64,000 nt of DNA from Leptolyngbyaceae cyanobacterium (GCA_036703985.1 DATNQN010000029.1:124001-188000), one strand, 5' to 3'; counted from the first letter of the stretch, positions 1-9,269 are shown. The notes: generated by a model not told the origin, from the letters alone. Made by a program: numbers and translations.

Positions 1-786
1 AAGCAACTCTACACTCCCATCATCGATCGCAAATACGGTGAAGATCTGTCTTTACCACCGGTACCAGTGGTAGAAACCGATATTAACTCGGCAGAAATGA
101 TCAAGTATGCGGCTAATGCTTTCTTAGCAACTAAGATTAGCTTTATTAACGAAGTTGCCAATATTTGCGATCGCGTTGGTGCTGATGTTACCCAAGTTGC
201 CAAAGGGATTGGTTTAGATTCTCGGATTGGCGGTAAATTCTTGCAAGCTGGGATTGGTTGGGGTGGTTCTTGCTTCCCGAAAGATGTTTTAGCACTCATC
301 CATACTGCCAAAGATTATAACTACGAAACCGAAATTCTCAATGCTGCGGTTAGCGTTAACAAACGCCAGCGCGTGATGGCTATTGAAAAACTACAGCACG
401 AACTGAAAATCCTCAAAGGTAAAACCGTTGGTTTGTTGGGTTTAACTTTCAAACCCGATACGGATGACATGAGAGATGCCCCAGCTTTAACTTTGATTGA
501 AGAACTCAATCGTCTGGGTACAAAGGTAAAAGCCTACGATCCTTTGGTTTCTCAAACTGGAATGCGTCATGGTTTAACTGGCGTAATTGTCGAAACCGAT
601 CCGGAACGTTTGGCTGATGGTTGCGATGCGTTGGTGTTAGTGACGGACTGGGCGCAATTTACCAGTTTGGACTACGCTAAAATGGCGAAATTGATGAATA
701 GTCCAGTGATTATTGACGGACGTAATTTCCTCGATCGCAAAGCGTTGCAAGCTGCTGGTTTCCGATATGTAGGTATCGGTCGCTAA
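1..786 (+). CDS. ugd: UDP-glucose 6-dehydrogenase, C-terminal part (5' end outside window)
   Basis: Oxidises UDP-glucose to UDP-glucuronate with two NAD+, supplying sugar for extracellular polysaccharide. The reading frame is open from base 1, so the gene begins upstream; the first GTG in frame at 67 is not the real start. The visible part holds the central helical domain and the C-terminal Rossmann domain of the UDP-glucose/GDP-mannose dehydrogenase family. The catalytic cysteine lies in GGSCFPKD, followed by the C-terminal signature around GLTFKPDTDDMRDAP. The N-terminal NAD-binding domain is missing from view. The gene converges on the next one, with a palindromic repeat between them. The family is certain; UDP-glucose rather than another NDP-sugar as substrate is the likeliest reading. 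Confidence 0.93.
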   Translation, partial: KQLYTPIIDRKYGEDLSLPPVPVVETDINSAEMIKYAANAFLATKISFINEVANICDRVGADVTQVAKGIGLDSRIGGKFLQAGIGWGGSCFPKDVLALIHTAKDYNYETEILNAAVSVNKRQRVMAIEKLQHELKILKGKTVGLLGLTFKPDTDDMRDAPALTLIEELNRLGTKVKAYDPLVSQTGMRHGLTGVIVETDPERLADGCDALVLVTDWAQFTSLDYAKMAKLMNSPVIIDGRNFLDRKALQAAGFRYVGIGR

Positions 787-810
787 ATTTAATTTTAGTG
801 GCCTAAAGAT

Positions 811-843
811 AGAAACCCGGTTTCTTAAAGAAACCGGGTTTCT
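811..843. repeat. Palindromic repeat, copy 1 (arms AGAAACCCGGTTTCTT)
   Basis: Two perfectly complementary 16-nt arms (811-826 and 828-843) are separated by one base. The element lies between the convergent ends of the UDP-glucose dehydrogenase and DUF2993 genes. Related copies occur at 6678, 24262, 47331 and 61374, all 3' of genes. It probably acts as a bidirectional terminator or mRNA 3'-end hairpin, and it belongs to a dispersed repeat family. Confidence 0.9.
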
Positions 844-875
844 GCGTATCTTCCTATCCCTACCGTCAAATTTGC

Positions 876-1670
876 TCAACCGCTACCGGGAAAATGTTCG
901 ATTTGAGCGTAACCACTGAAGAGCAATTTTTTGCCTTGCGTTTCCAAACGGTTGATCCGCATGGTTACGCCGTCGAGATCGAAGCGATCGAGGTCTACCA
1001 TATTGTCTAATATCTCTGCTAATGCTCTTCCAAGTGCCAGAGAAACTGGTTGGGAACGTTCTGGTACGGAATCGAGATGGAATTGAGGGTCTTTAAAACC
1101 GATGCGGCGACGGCGTTCTACGGCGAGGGTGAGGGTCATGCTGACCGGCACGGAACCGTAGTCGGGTAAGTTTGTTTCCGTAAATAGACGAATTCGGTTG
1201 CCGTTTTCGAGTTCGATGCGGATATCTGTAAAAGAAATCGGCAACCCGCCAGAAAATTCCTTGATGGAATCCAGAGAAAGGTTTTGCAGGCGCTTTCTCA
1301 CCAATTCTGCCTGAAAGGATTGATTGATACCTTCTTCCGAGAGCGTAACTAAAGCGATCGCTTGAGTAGGCTGCTTGAGAGTTATCTTACCTTTCAAAAT
1401 CGAGCTAAAGTCCAGGGAAACGGCATCCGTCTCAAACGACATCTCCTCGACGGGAAATTCTCGACGGATCACCAAGCCACGTCCGCTCATTTTGAAGCTG
1501 TCGATACTCCCCTGCAACAGTTTGCTGGACGGAGAGCAACGTACAGAGACCTCCACAGACTCGCTCTTACTGAACAAGTGGCGGATGGATTGGCTAGCAA
1601 CCGTGTTGAGCATTCGCTCTCCCCAATCGCCGCCTGTAGGGTTAGTAAAACCAGTCAGACCACCTAACAT
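876..1670 (-). CDS. DUF2993 (LmeA-like) lipid-binding family protein
   Basis: This 264-residue protein resembles the cyanobacterial DUF2993 family. It has a short N-terminal stretch, then beta-rich sequence with the motif around SFTDIRIELENGNRIRL and a C-terminal segment ending in FSGYAQIEHFPG. The actinobacterial relative LmeA binds phospholipids, but the cyanobacterial role is not established. There is no obvious signal peptide or membrane helix. The start is the ATG at 1670, which gives MLGGLTGF. The gene is monocistronic and convergent with the upstream dehydrogenase gene. The family assignment rests on overall pattern rather than a catalytic motif. Confidence 0.75.
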   Translation of the reverse strand: MLGGLTGFTNPTGGDWGERMLNTVASQSIRHLFSKSESVEVSVRCSPSSKLLQGSIDSFKMSGRGLVIRREFPVEEMSFETDAVSLDFSSILKGKITLKQPTQAIALVTLSEEGINQSFQAELVRKRLQNLSLDSIKEFSGGLPISFTDIRIELENGNRIRLFTETNLPDYGSVPVSMTLTLAVERRRRIGFKDPQFHLDSVPERSQPVSLALGRALAEILDNMVDLDRFDLDGVTMRINRLETQGKKLLFSGYAQIEHFPGSG

Positions 1671-2108
1671 AAAGCCTTGCGTCTATAGAAAGTCTTCATC
1701 CTTTGTAACAAAATGTGAAAAACTCAGCAATCTCTTGCCTAATGTTCTACAAGTGTGCTTATGGTATTGCCTAATACTTTTGCTAGAAACTGCGCTTTAG
1801 GTTGGCTTGGAAAAATACCACTTCTACAACCCTTGCCAAAAAAGGAGTTCAGCAATCGTAACCAATACTATTTTGTCTAATTTTAGGAAATAGTCTCTCT
1901 AAAGGTGTAGGGAAAACCTAAGCGATTTGTAATCATAGCGATTAGTAATTTCTATCTAATTAGCCAACTTGGAAAGCCTACTAAATTTTCGAGCGATCTG
2001 GAGCATTGAGAATAGAGTCTATTCCCAGTCTCCAGATTTTCGTGTAATTCAGAGTTGGTAAAAAAAAATTAAGCATTTTTACACTTGACGAACCATTAAG
2101 GTGTTTTT
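1671..2108. other. Divergent intergenic region
   Basis: This 438-base AT-rich region lies between the divergently transcribed DUF2993 gene and the ABC exporter operon. An open frame running into it from 1375 to 1800 is the antisense shadow of the DUF2993 gene. I see no convincing ORF, RNA or strong repeat. It presumably carries both promoters. Confidence 0.6.
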
Positions 2109-3068
2109 ATGCAAATTATGGCAAAGGAACTCGCAATTTCTACTCGCGGACTAACCAAGCAATTCGATCGCCATCTAGCAGTTAACGATGTTGACCTACA
2201 AGTGGAAGTGGGTGAAGTATACGGACTGATCGGGCCAAATGGTGCTGGTAAAACAACCTTGATCAGGATGTTAGCGGCGGCGGAAGACCCGACTATAGGA
2301 GAAATTTATATCAATGGCGATCGCTTGCTGCGGGACAACAGCAACCCAACTCTCAAGCGGCGCATCGGATTTTTGCCAGATGACTTTCCCTTATACGACG
2401 ATTTGACGGTTTGGGACTATTTGGATTATTTTGCCCGACTTTATCGTTTGAGAGAACCTCGCCGTACCCAACGCTTGTATGAAGTGCTAGAACTGGTACA
2501 GCTAACCAACAAGCGCAATAGTCAAATTTCTACCCTGTCGCGAGGGATGAAACAGCGCCTCAGTCTGGCTAGAACAATTATTCACGAGCCGATCGTGTTG
2601 CTGCTGGATGAACCTGTTTCTGGATTAGATCCGATCGCGAGAATGCAGTTTCGCGAAATCATCAAGACGTTGCGAGAAGCAGGAATGACGATTTTGATTT
2701 CTTCTCACGTTTTGAGCGATTTGGCTGAACTCTGTACCTCAGTGGGGATCATGGAATTAGGCTACTTGGTAGAAAGCTGTTCTCTCAAAGAACTTTATCG
2801 CCGTCTGAGTCGCCAGCAAATCGTTATGGCAACTTTGGGTAGCCAAGAAGCGCTTTTGTCGGAATTGAAAAATCATTCTCTGGTCGAAGATTGGGAAGTT
2901 TTACCAGCTACCCATCAAGTGCGCGTTCACTTTTCGGGCAATCCGGAGGACTCGGCTAAATTATTGCGATCGCTAATCGAAGCCGGAATTCCTCTCACCG
3001 AATTTCACTGTACCCAAGAAGATTTAGAAACAATCTTCCTCAAACTCGGTCACAAACAAGCCTCATAA
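2109..3068 (+). CDS. ABC transporter ATP-binding protein (ABC-2 exporter type)
   Basis: ATPase subunit of an ABC-2-like exporter, 319 residues. Walker A is GPNGAGKTT at about residues 42-50, the signature is LSRGMKQRL at about 143-151, and Walker B is IVLLLDEPVSGLDP at about 162-175. The C-terminal 90 residues form the extension common in ABC-2/NatA-like ATPases. The start could be ATG 2109 or ATG 2118 (MAKELAIS); neither has a strong Shine-Dalgarno. Two paralogous permease genes follow on the same strand, so the three probably form one exporter. The substrate cannot be told from sequence. Confidence 0.93.
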   Translation: MQIMAKELAISTRGLTKQFDRHLAVNDVDLQVEVGEVYGLIGPNGAGKTTLIRMLAAAEDPTIGEIYINGDRLLRDNSNPTLKRRIGFLPDDFPLYDDLTVWDYLDYFARLYRLREPRRTQRLYEVLELVQLTNKRNSQISTLSRGMKQRLSLARTIIHEPIVLLLDEPVSGLDPIARMQFREIIKTLREAGMTILISSHVLSDLAELCTSVGIMELGYLVESCSLKELYRRLSRQQIVMATLGSQEALLSELKNHSLVEDWEVLPATHQVRVHFSGNPEDSAKLLRSLIEAGIPLTEFHCTQEDLETIFLKLGHKQAS

Positions 3069-3069
3069 A

Positions 3070-3095
3070 TTTTAGATTTTAGATTTTAGATTTTA
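3070..3095. repeat. Heptameric tandem repeat (TTTTAGA)n
   Basis: Three exact TTTTAGA heptads plus a partial fourth lie just after the ATPase stop codon. This is the style of the short tandemly repeated repetitive (STRR) sequences known from filamentous cyanobacteria. Confidence 0.75.
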
Positions 3096-3153
3096 TTTAA
3101 TTTATTCAATCTAAGTCGATTATCTAAAACTTCCACCACTTAGGAGAATTATT

Positions 3154-4698
3154 ATGGCAATTAATTTGCTGGATCGCGTTGGCGATTGGAATCCCCAGTT
3201 ATTTCGAGAACTTAAAGGACGTTTTAATTCTTGGAAAGCACGCGCTGCGATCGTCGCTTCTTTACTAGGGCAATTTATACTATTCATTTCTTTAACTCAA
3301 AACCGTTGTTTGAATTATACCGATGGAATTTGCACTCAGTCGGAATGGCATATTTACTGGCAGATAATGTTTAGGTCTCTTGACTGGATACTGCCAATAA
3401 TTTTGCTATTAGCAGGAGTATACGGTTTGGTGAGCGATTTCGCTACAGAAGAACGTAAGGGTACGCTTAATTTTATTCGGCTAGCACCCCAAACCAGTCA
3501 AAGTATTTTAATTGGCAAAATATTAGGAGTACCTGCTTTATTTTATTTAATAATAGCTTTGGCAATACCCCTACATTTTATCTCTGGGTTGATTGCTGGC
3601 GTACCTGCGATTTGGCTATTAGGAATATACGGCCTTTGGATAGCTGGGGCTTCCATTTTTTATACTTTTTTCCTCTTTTACACCTTACAACATAGTTTAA
3701 AAGTAGAAGCAAAAGCGATCGCAGGAGGAGCAAGCTTTATTGCTTTTTGGTTTGCCTTCTTTTACATTGGCGCAGTCGATTTTACTTTAGATTGGTATCG
3801 AGAAACCGATTTTATACAAACTTGGCAATGGTTTTTATTACCCGTTGGAAAATACCCAATTCTGCTTTACGGATTAGTTTTAGTTGGGATCGGCATCGGA
3901 AATTACTTTTTTTGGCAAGCAATTAATCGCCGTTTCAATAATCCAAAATCTACTCTTTTAAGCAAGGAACAAAGCTACTATTGGTTTGCGATTTTACAAA
4001 TTTGGATGTTAGGGTTTGCTTTTTCCCAATCAAGAACGGAAGCTCAACACGTTCTCGGTTTCGGAGTTTTGTTTTTTATTAACCCGATTTTGTTTTTGAT
4101 TTTAAATATAGCTTTGTTACCGAATCGCCAATCCTTAATTGATTGGACTCGTTACCGCAGAACGAGTAAATTGGCTCTCAGACGATTTTGGAAGAGTTAT
4201 CTTGTCAAAGATTTAATTTGGGATGACAGAAGTCCGGCTGTAATAGCAATTGCGATGAATTATCTGATGATGTCAATTATTTGGCTGCCTTGGATATTAT
4301 TATGGTTGAGGAAAAGCTGGGTTGAGGGTATGCAAATTGTTTTGGTTTTAGTCGGTGGTTTAGTATTGACTTTCAATGTAATTTTGATTTATGCCCTACT
4401 TATAGAAGTATTGCGATTGCTAAAAGTTGAACAACGAATATTGATTGGATTGGCGATGTTGGGATTGGTTTTATTTCCTATATTTAGTCGGGAAATTTTT
4501 GGCAGTGGTCTGTTGATGCTAAAATTGTTACTAGTTATCACGCCTTTTCCAGTGGGAATCTTAACTTTCCAATCAATTTTTATTATAGGATTTGGTTTTT
4601 TAACTCAAGTTGTTATTCTAGGGGCTTTGACCCAACAATTAACCCAAAAATTACAAACATTAGGTGAATCAACATCTAAACATATAGTGGCAGGTTAA
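3154..4698 (+). CDS. ABC exporter permease, first paralogue
   Basis: A 514-residue integral membrane protein with about 11-12 hydrophobic segments. The N-terminal amphipathic stretch (LLDRVGDWNPQLFRELKGR) precedes the first membrane helix. A second landmark at about residues 99-121 (EERKGTLNFIRLAPQTSQS, then GKILGVP) is conserved in the neighbouring paralogue. ABC-2 permeases commonly carry such a cytoplasmic coupling element after the first helices. It follows the ATPase gene by 85 bases and precedes a second permease. The start is ATG 3154 with an upstream AGGAG. It probably forms a heterodimer with the next gene product. Confidence 0.88.
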   Translation: MAINLLDRVGDWNPQLFRELKGRFNSWKARAAIVASLLGQFILFISLTQNRCLNYTDGICTQSEWHIYWQIMFRSLDWILPIILLLAGVYGLVSDFATEERKGTLNFIRLAPQTSQSILIGKILGVPALFYLIIALAIPLHFISGLIAGVPAIWLLGIYGLWIAGASIFYTFFLFYTLQHSLKVEAKAIAGGASFIAFWFAFFYIGAVDFTLDWYRETDFIQTWQWFLLPVGKYPILLYGLVLVGIGIGNYFFWQAINRRFNNPKSTLLSKEQSYYWFAILQIWMLGFAFSQSRTEAQHVLGFGVLFFINPILFLILNIALLPNRQSLIDWTRYRRTSKLALRRFWKSYLVKDLIWDDRSPAVIAIAMNYLMMSIIWLPWILLWLRKSWVEGMQIVLVLVGGLVLTFNVILIYALLIEVLRLLKVEQRILIGLAMLGLVLFPIFSREIFGSGLLMLKLLLVITPFPVGILTFQSIFIIGFGFLTQVVILGALTQQLTQKLQTLGESTSKHIVAG

Positions 4699-4762
4699 CG
4701 CTCTTACCTTATACATTAGTGAAAGAACTAAACTTGCAAGCAAACACTAGAGGAGAGAGCAA

Positions 4763-4812
4763 ATAAGAAACCAAAACAAAGCCCCAAAAACTAAGGTTTT
4801 TGGTTTTCTTAT
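4763..4812 (+). terminator. Intercistronic hairpin between the permease genes
   Basis: A 14-pair stem with one bulged base (ATAAGAAACCAAAA at 4763-4776 against 4798-4812) encloses a 21-nt loop. It is not followed by a clear U-tract, so it may attenuate transcription or stabilise mRNA rather than terminate fully. Confidence 0.35.
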
Positions 4813-4865
4813 ACCGTTAATTACCAGATTTACTTTCCAATTCCACTCAATTTGGAGAATTTCCT

Positions 4866-6566
4866 ATGAAATTAAAGTGGATAGACACTTTAGGCGACTG
4901 GAACCCACAAATACTGCGAGAAATTAAAGGTCGAGTCAAATCACGCAACTTATTAATTGCTGGCGTCATTTCTTTGGTAGGGCAATTTCTATTGTTTATT
5001 GCTTTTCAAAGCCAATTACCCGTGGAAAGCAAGTATGGCGGTACGATAACAAATCGGTATTGTACGGGAAACGAGGATTACTACAACCATATTTGCCTGA
5101 AAGATGCTTTTGACAATTTCATCATCAACTGGCCTCAGTGGTGGATAGACTTATTCTTATGGATGAGTGTAATTGGCATTTTTGGACTGCTAGTAGCAGG
5201 AACTTATATGCTAATCAGCGACTTAGCCCAAGAGGAACGGCGGGGTACGCTGAATTTTATTCGCCTCAGCCCTCAATCTACCCAAAGTATCCTAGTTGGC
5301 AAAATCATCGGCGTTCCGATTTTACTTTACGCGATCGCATTTTTGGGGATACCCTTGCACTTGTGGGCGGGAATCTCCGGTCACGTTCCGCCGTTACTTA
5401 TCTGCGGGTTTTATGCAGTTTTAGCTGCTAGTTGTATTTTCTTCTACAGTGGTAGTTTGCTGTTTGGTTTATTTAGTTCTGGTTTCAGTGGATTTCAGCC
5501 TTGGCTGGGTAGCGGATTGGTGATGATGTTCCTCTGGCTTACTTGTGCTAAACCAATCATGAATACGCCAGGAGATTGGCTGAGTTTGTTTTCTCCTTAC
5601 GTATTGCTACCTTATTTAACAGATGCCAGTAATGTAGGAGATCGGTATTGGTTTTCCTATCTGGAAATGAGTAACTTGCAATGGTTTAGCCTGAAATTGG
5701 GTGTTAGCATTGTGAGTTTATTAGCATTTGCTTTGGCGAATTATGCCCTGTGGACTTATTGGATTTGGCAAAGTTTGCAGCGGCGTTTTCCTAATCCAAA
5801 TAAAACAATTTTGAGCAAAGCCCAGAGTTATTTGCTAATAGCTTGCTTTGAAACGATCGGGTTGGGATTTGCGGTACAAACGCCTAGATGGGGAAATTCT
5901 TCATACCACAATACTACCAACTTAAGTTTCTTATTAGTTTTCAATCTGTTCTTGTTTTTGGCGTTAATTAGTACTTTGTCACCCCAAAGGCAAGATTTAG
6001 TTGATTGGGCGCGGTATCGTCGGCAGCGAGTTACAGATGGTAAAAAGTTTTGGGGCAGTTCTGTAGTTAAAGATTTAGTTTGGGCAGAAAAGAGTCCGGC
6101 TTTAGTTGCGATCGCAATTAATTTAATCATCGCTTCTAGCATCTTGATTCCTTGGGTATTATTGTGGTCTGATTTTGCTAAAATGATGGCAGGAATAGCA
6201 TCTGTAATTATCAGTGCTACTTTAATTATGATTTATGCAGTAGTGGCACAACTGATGTTATTAACTCGCACTCGCAAACAAATGCAGTGGGCGGCAGGTG
6301 CAGTAACTGCTTTAATTGTTTTACCACCAGTAATTTGCGGCGTGCTGCTATTGTCACCGGATAAGCATCCTGCACTTTGGCTATTTTCGCCTTTCCCTTG
6401 GGTCGCCATTGAAAATGCTTCTGCAACAACCGTTTTTATGGCTTTCCTAACTCAATTGGGCGCTATTAGTTTGTGCAGTATTCAGTTAAGTCGTCAACTA
6501 AAACGTGCTGGTGAATCTGCTACGAAAGCGTTGTTTGAAGGTAGGAATTCTTTACCAGCTAGTTAG
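4866..6566 (+). CDS. ABC exporter permease, second paralogue
   Basis: A 566-residue membrane protein that is clearly a tandem paralogue of the preceding permease. It shares the N-terminal motif GDWNPQILREIKGR, the element EERRGTLNFIRLSPQSTQS followed by GKIIGVP, the later motif (L)SPQRQDLVDWARYRR, and VVKDLVWAEKSPA, which corresponds to LVKDLIWDDRSPA in the first copy. It is about 50 residues longer, mainly in the extracellular loop after the first helix (about residues 45-95). The start is ATG 4866, with GGAG upstream. With the ATPase at 2109 it completes a three-gene exporter. Substrate unknown. Confidence 0.88.
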   Translation: MKLKWIDTLGDWNPQILREIKGRVKSRNLLIAGVISLVGQFLLFIAFQSQLPVESKYGGTITNRYCTGNEDYYNHICLKDAFDNFIINWPQWWIDLFLWMSVIGIFGLLVAGTYMLISDLAQEERRGTLNFIRLSPQSTQSILVGKIIGVPILLYAIAFLGIPLHLWAGISGHVPPLLICGFYAVLAASCIFFYSGSLLFGLFSSGFSGFQPWLGSGLVMMFLWLTCAKPIMNTPGDWLSLFSPYVLLPYLTDASNVGDRYWFSYLEMSNLQWFSLKLGVSIVSLLAFALANYALWTYWIWQSLQRRFPNPNKTILSKAQSYLLIACFETIGLGFAVQTPRWGNSSYHNTTNLSFLLVFNLFLFLALISTLSPQRQDLVDWARYRRQRVTDGKKFWGSSVVKDLVWAEKSPALVAIAINLIIASSILIPWVLLWSDFAKMMAGIASVIISATLIMIYAVVAQLMLLTRTRKQMQWAAGAVTALIVLPPVICGVLLLSPDKHPALWLFSPFPWVAIENASATTVFMAFLTQLGAISLCSIQLSRQLKRAGESATKALFEGRNSLPAS

Positions 6567-6677
6567 TTCATCGGTATTTTATTGTGGTGGGCGGGTTTAG
6601 TGAATAAACCATTTGTCAAAGAAATAATATTTCGTCAAAACCCTTACAGCAGATACCAGTAATCTGAAGTACGGGAT

Positions 6678-6710
6678 AGAAACCCGGTTTCTTCAAGAAA
6701 CCGGGTTTTT
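6678..6710. repeat. Palindromic repeat, copy 2
   Basis: The arms AGAAACCCGGTTTCTT (6678-6693) and AAGAAACCGGGTTTTT (6695-6710) pair with one mismatch around a single loop base. The right arm ends in a T run. The element sits between the convergent ends of the permease and SucD-like genes, where a bidirectional terminator would be expected. Confidence 0.88.
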
Positions 6711-6746
6711 ATTTACTTACCTGGAAAGCGATGTATGTATAAATTT

Positions 6747-7643
6747 TTACCCTTTCTTAATCGCTTTTTTGACTAATTCGGGAATTTGAGAAGGACGTGG
6801 AGCCACGGGAATTTTTAACTTTTCAAAGGTTGCTATTTTAGTTTCTGCTACATCGATAGAGGCTTCCATCACTGGTTGAGAAACAATTAAATCACTGGCA
6901 TAGCGTTGACGTTTGACGCCCGGTGCATGGCGTCCGGCGATATAAACAACTACGGTTTTTTTAATTTCTTCAGCAATATACCGGGCTACTGTTTCTTCGT
7001 TCCCGCCTTCAGTTTGTCCGATTAAAACAATCGCTTTGGTATTGTCATCTTTATCTAAAATTTCCAACCATTGGCTAAGTGAAGAACCGACTATTCCGTT
7101 ACTACCAATATTGACGCTAATCGATTGACCGATCCCTGTTTTCGTTAGTTCTAAGGCAATTTCAGAAGTTAAAGTGCCGCATCGACTGATTATTCCTACA
7201 GAACCAGATGTATAAAATTCAGCAGGATGAGTTCCTAACAAAATTTTGTCTGGTACGATAATTCCCATACTGTGAGGGCCGACGATCGAGGTTTTGTTGG
7301 CATCGGCAATTCTGAGCAGGTAAATCATGTCTAAGGGTGGCATCCCATTGGTCACGATGATAATTTGTCTGATTTGAGATGCGATCGCTTCTAGCGCTGC
7401 ATCCAATACCAGGTAAGGCGGAACGAAAATGATGCTAGTGTCGATCGCACCAGTGACGGGTAGTGCTTGTTCCACCAAATCAAAAACGGGAATACCATCG
7501 AGTATTTGTCCCCCTTGCCCCGGACTGACTCCCGCCACTACGTTAGTACCGTAGGCTTTCATCTTAGTGGCGTAGGTCGATGCCAGTGGTTCGGTGATAC
7601 CTTGGATTAAGACTTTACTATCTGGTTTTAAATTTAAACTCAT
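6747..7643 (-). CDS. sucD: Succinyl-CoA synthetase alpha-subunit-like protein lacking the active-site histidine
   Basis: A 298-residue protein aligning along its whole length with SucD: an N-terminal CoA-binding Rossmann domain, then the ligase CoA domain. In SucD enzymes a histidine in GHAGAI is phosphorylated during catalysis (His246 in E. coli). An ungapped comparison around IAG..APxxKR puts Tyr248 here (IAGRHAPGVKRQRYASDL), and the following glycine loop is also changed. The paired beta-like gene lies upstream on the same strand after a 311-base gap. The protein may be catalytically altered, regulatory, or act on another acyl-CoA. The family is certain; succinyl-CoA synthetase activity is doubtful. 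Confidence 0.85.
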   Translation of the reverse strand: MSLNLKPDSKVLIQGITEPLASTYATKMKAYGTNVVAGVSPGQGGQILDGIPVFDLVEQALPVTGAIDTSIIFVPPYLVLDAALEAIASQIRQIIIVTNGMPPLDMIYLLRIADANKTSIVGPHSMGIIVPDKILLGTHPAEFYTSGSVGIISRCGTLTSEIALELTKTGIGQSISVNIGSNGIVGSSLSQWLEILDKDDNTKAIVLIGQTEGGNEETVARYIAEEIKKTVVVYIAGRHAPGVKRQRYASDLIVSQPVMEASIDVAETKIATFEKLKIPVAPRPSQIPELVKKAIKKG

Positions 7644-7954
7644 TCAACTGTCGCTCCCCGGCTGTGTTCTACAGTCAGTTTCGCTTATGCGATCGTCGAT
7701 CGGCTACCTCAAATTTTTAGTTGACTCAGCAATTTGACCGGCTCTCCCGGTTTTGGCTCTCCCGGTTTTGTGGTGATAAAAGAAACTTATTTAACGGTAG
7801 GGTGGGTTAGGCGCAGTCGATAATTTCAAGGCTTTCGATCGATAATTTAGTTTCCGTGCCGTAACCACCATCCTACTCAACGGTAAAATATGCGAACATT
7901 TTCCCCATCAATCCGAAAGAGCCGTTTTCTGCTCCCGCTCAAAAATCTCAACAA
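7644..7954. other. Gap between the SucC-like and SucD-like genes
   Basis: 311 bases. Its only notable structure is a direct tandem repeat of the 15-mer GGCTCTCCCGGTTTT (7740-7754 and 7755-7769). The gap is long for a sucCD operon, so sucD may have its own promoter here. Confidence 0.6.
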
Positions 7955-9187
7955 TCAAGAACGCTTTCCAGTTCCTTTAGTAAAAGCAACTGCTTGCAAC
8001 ACGACTTCATCAAACGTATCCACCACAAAAACACCTAATCCTTTTAAACGTTCTTTAGCTTCTTCTTGTCCGGTGCCAGCTAAACGTACTACCAATTTAG
8101 GATAATTGCTCAGTTCTTTTGTCGTCTCTTTATGGAAAAGTTCATTGATAGCGGAAGAATTGGAAACTTCAACAGAATTGGGCGATAAAAAATTTGCGAT
8201 CGCGCTGGCAATTTTATCGCAACTAGGCACGCCGCTCAATATATTAATCACTACTACTTTTATGCCATTTTCTTGAGTAATGTTTTGCAATTCTTCTTGC
8301 AAGCGATCGCATAAATTTTCCGCTTTTTTCCCCGTAATATCTTCTCCTAAATTCATTAATTTGGCTGGCTTCCCTCCTACTTGTTGAATTAAATCCAAAG
8401 TTGCCATACCCAAACCCATACCATTACAAATTATTGCTATATTCCCTTCTGATTGCCAATTATTTTCCTTGTTTGAAGTACGCTTATTACCATTATTTCT
8501 ATGATAATTAAGAGGAAGGTTTGTCTCTAATTTAGGCAGTAAAGCTGTTAAATCGGGATGCCGTTCTAAGGCGGAATCATTAGCAGTTATTTTACCATCT
8601 AACGCCATCAATTCCCCTGAAGGACTCACGCCCAAAGGATTAATTTCTACCAAATCCAAATCTTTTTCTACAAATAACTTATACATCGCTACGACGATGT
8701 TACTTACCGACTCAATTAGGCTTCCCTGCAATCCCATTTTCAGTGCCAATTTGCGAGCGTAGAAAGGAGAAAATCTTTCTTCTACTACTACCTGCTGCAT
8801 TTGCTGCATTACGGCTTCCACATCCACTCCCCCTTGAGGAGAACCCAACAGTACCGGACGCCTCAAAGTATAATCAAGCGCTACTGCCAAATAAAATTCC
8901 CGTTCTGCGTTATATCTGGCTTCTGCTAACAGAACTTCTGGATACTTCCCCATAATTGGCAGGTGAAAAATAGTTTGAGCGGCTGCGATCGCATCGATCG
9001 TATTTTCCACAAACTTAATGCCACCAGCTTTTCCCCTTCCTCCAATCGGTACTTGGGATTTCAACACCACCGGGTAGGGAATTTTCAGACCCTTTAAATC
9101 TCTAGGGCAATCAATTCTTTGAGAAGGCAAAACCGGAATCCCGATTTCCCGAAATAATTCCTTAGCTTGATATTCTAGTAAGTCCAT
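7955..9187 (-). CDS. sucC: Succinyl-CoA synthetase beta-subunit-like (ATP-grasp) protein
   Basis: A 410-residue SucC relative: an N-terminal ATP-grasp domain (starts MDLLEYQAKELFREIGIPV; VEINPLGV at about 180-187) and a C-terminal ligase CoA domain. It is slightly longer than the roughly 390-residue norm because of a polar linker around residues 225-247 (RNNGNKRTSNKENNW). Glycine loops that contact the phosphate in canonical SucC are altered: LDVGGGA reads MNLGEDI, and NIFGGIVRCD reads NILSGVPSCD. Together with the Tyr-for-His change in the neighbouring alpha subunit this suggests a diverged acyl-CoA ligase-like complex. The start is ATG 9187. Confidence 0.85.
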   Translation of the reverse strand: MDLLEYQAKELFREIGIPVLPSQRIDCPRDLKGLKIPYPVVLKSQVPIGGRGKAGGIKFVENTIDAIAAAQTIFHLPIMGKYPEVLLAEARYNAEREFYLAVALDYTLRRPVLLGSPQGGVDVEAVMQQMQQVVVEERFSPFYARKLALKMGLQGSLIESVSNIVVAMYKLFVEKDLDLVEINPLGVSPSGELMALDGKITANDSALERHPDLTALLPKLETNLPLNYHRNNGNKRTSNKENNWQSEGNIAIICNGMGLGMATLDLIQQVGGKPAKLMNLGEDITGKKAENLCDRLQEELQNITQENGIKVVVINILSGVPSCDKIASAIANFLSPNSVEVSNSSAINELFHKETTKELSNYPKLVVRLAGTGQEEAKERLKGLGVFVVDTFDEVVLQAVAFTKGTGKRS

Positions 9188-9201
9188 AATTTTATATTTG
9201 T

Positions 9202-9236
9202 TTGGTAATTAGTAATTAGTAATTGGTAATTGGTAA
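9202..9236. repeat. Heptameric tandem repeat (TTRGTAA)x5
   Basis: Five heptads in a row, TTGGTAA, TTAGTAA, TTAGTAA, TTGGTAA and TTGGTAA, lie between the SucC-like start and the SDR gene end. This is a cyanobacterial STRR-type repeat. Confidence 0.85.
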
Positions 9237-9269
9237 ATTTAATTTTTATTACCTATTACCCTTTACAAA

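Noticed and set aside
1375-1800. 141-codon frame on the plus strand
   Set aside because: Antisense shadow of the DUF2993 gene; no family resemblance and no ribosome-binding site.
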